Shown one piece after another: positions 4,767 to 5,697 of a stretch of DNA of 5,697 nucleotides (its first letter is position 1; each line of letters opens with the position of its first letter). The stretch covers positions 1 to 5,697 of the forward strand of contig JAPKYO010000062.1 of NCBI GenBank assembly GCA_026394265.1, written 5' to 3'. The position numbers and the translations under genes were made by a program. Below the pieces are notes generated by a model. It worked only from the letters and a program-made list of their open reading frames with translations. It was not told the DNA's origin and made no database searches. Source of the DNA: Candidatus Bathyarchaeota archaeon (GTDB lineage: Archaea > Thermoproteota > Bathyarchaeia > TCS64).

Positions 4767-5697
4767 TCACCGCGTTTCCTGCGGGTCCTGTATGGGGCGG
4801 CGCCGCCATTCCGGGTAGAGACCTATGACCTCGCCTCCCTTCATCACCCAGCCCACCCTCTTCAGCGTCGTGATATCCTTGAGGGGGTCCTCTGGGACCA
4901 TGATCATGTCGGCGAACTTGCCCGCCGCCACCGTGCCTAGCGTCTTCTCAACGCCGATCGCCTCAGCGCCGATGCGCGTCGCCGACTCGATGGCGTCCAT
5001 GTTGCTCAACCCGTACTTCGTCAGCCACTCGATCTCCTCGGGGAGCGTCGCGAACATCTGGTCGCCGAACACGTTGTCCGTCCCCGCCCCGATCCTGACC
5101 TTCTTCGACTGCACCAGCTTCATCGTCTTCGGGAGCTGTTCGACGCATGCGTTGAACCACGCCTCCGTCTGCTCCAAGTCGCGCCCGGTGAGGTTCCAAA
5201 TGCCCGTCTTCGCCTGCTCCGCCCGCGCCTTACGGGTCCTCTCGGGGATGTGGTTCTTCACCCAGAGCGTCGGCACGAGCACGATCTTGTTGTACGCCAT
5301 CTTCTCGGCTGTCTCCTTGTCGATGAAGCTCCCGTGCTCGATGGTGTCAGCGCCGGCCTCCGCCGCCATGCGTGTCCCGACGAAGTTGGCGACGTGAATG
5401 GCGCACTTGCGCCCGTGTGAGTGAGCCTCGTCCACACCCGCCTCGATCTCCTCCGCCGTGAACTCCCGGTCATCCGTCCTGTGACTACTAAGTAATTTGA
5501 TAAAGTCGACCCCAGCCTTGATCTCCTCGTGAACCGCCTTTCTGACAGCCCACTGGCCGTCAACCTCGTGGATGGTGTCTGGTATCCCTGAACCGTGCCC
5601 ACCGGTCATGCAGATACCGACACCAGCAACGAAGAGGCGTGGACCGATGAGTTGCTTGCGCTCGATGGCATCCCGCATCATGATGTCGATGTGGTTC
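4767..5697 (-). CDS. Metal-dependent amidohydrolase (imidazolonepropionase/prolidase-like, COG1228 type), C-terminal part
   Basis: The reading frame is open to the right edge, so the N-terminus, including the family's HxH metal motif, is missing; 309 residues are visible. The TIM-barrel metal site is otherwise clear, counting from the internal Met at 5679-5681: K62 in DFIKLLSS (the likely carboxylated bridging lysine), H96 in AIHVA, H116 in TIEHGSFID, and D202 in GAGTDN. The end GTVAAGKFADMIMV (249-262) and the final strand VMKGGEVI (279-286) return to the small beta domain usual in these enzymes. The group contains imidazolonepropionases, Xaa-Pro dipeptidases and hydrolases of acylated amino acids. 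The substrate cannot be chosen from this part, though peptide or amino-acid derivatives are likely. The stop is followed by a C-rich tract and a T-rich candidate terminator, so the gene probably ends its transcription unit. Confidence 0.9.
   Translation of the reverse strand, partial: NHIDIMMRDAIERKQLIGPRLFVAGVGICMTGGHGSGIPDTIHEVDGQWAVRKAVHEEIKAGVDFIKLLSSHRTDDREFTAEEIEAGVDEAHSHGRKCAIHVANFVGTRMAAEAGADTIEHGSFIDKETAEKMAYNKIVLVPTLWVKNHIPERTRKARAEQAKTGIWNLTGRDLEQTEAWFNACVEQLPKTMKLVQSKKVRIGAGTDNVFGDQMFATLPEEIEWLTKYGLSNMDAIESATRIGAEAIGVEKTLGTVAAGKFADMIMVPEDPLKDITTLKRVGWVMKGGEVIGLYPEWRRRPIQDPQETR

Noticed and set aside
4825..5397. Plus-strand open frame of 190 codons
   Set aside because: It is the antisense shadow of the amidohydrolase, whose metal-binding residues lie in the minus-strand frame.

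Overview
The window reads as genomic DNA from an archaeon, most likely in the Thermoproteota/TACK range (for example a Bathyarchaeia-like lineage); that placement is inference. The signs are A/T-rich TATA-like boxes about 26 bp before the expected transcription starts, short or absent 5' leaders, several TTG starts, GGTGA/GAGGT-type ribosome binding sites, frequent AGG arginine codons and a G+C-rich coding background. All eight genes lie on the minus strand, so they are transcribed from right to left. Most have their own candidate promoter, and only the toxin-antitoxin pair looks tightly coupled. No RNA gene, insertion sequence, CRISPR array or origin was seen, and no gene-free stretch exceeds about 105 bases.

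Layout in transcription order, right to left: (1) the C-terminal part of a metal-dependent amidohydrolase of the imidazolonepropionase/prolidase-like group, cut by the right edge (4767-5697); (2) a spacer with a T-rich candidate terminator and repeated GCCCCG motifs, then a PIG-L/LmbE-type zinc de-N-acetylase with an odd phenylalanine-rich N-terminus (3823-4668); (3) an AT-rich promoter with a perfect 15-bp palindrome, then a small winged-helix (ArsR-like) regulator (3357-3773); (4) a thioredoxin-fold protein with a WCLDC active site (2719-3312); (5) a two-gene module of a small putative antitoxin (2385-2672) and a TumE/DUF6516-family putative toxin (1991-2377), where the toxin's ribosome binding site contains the antitoxin's stop codon; (6) a LarA-like nickel-pincer-nucleotide racemase/epimerase (663-1934); (7) the N-terminal part of a PLP-dependent cystathionine gamma-synthase/methionine gamma-lyase family enzyme, cut by the left edge (1-560), with an inverted repeat on its TATA box.

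The enzymes (amidohydrolase, de-N-acetylase, 2-hydroxyacid racemase/epimerase, sulfur amino acid PLP enzyme) suit peptide, amino-acid and hydroxy-acid use, but nothing here proves a shared pathway. The points most worth following up are the archaeal TumE-like module with its coupled start, two precise palindromes placed where repressors would bind, and enzymes whose family signatures are intact apart from specific substitutions that suggest unusual substrates.
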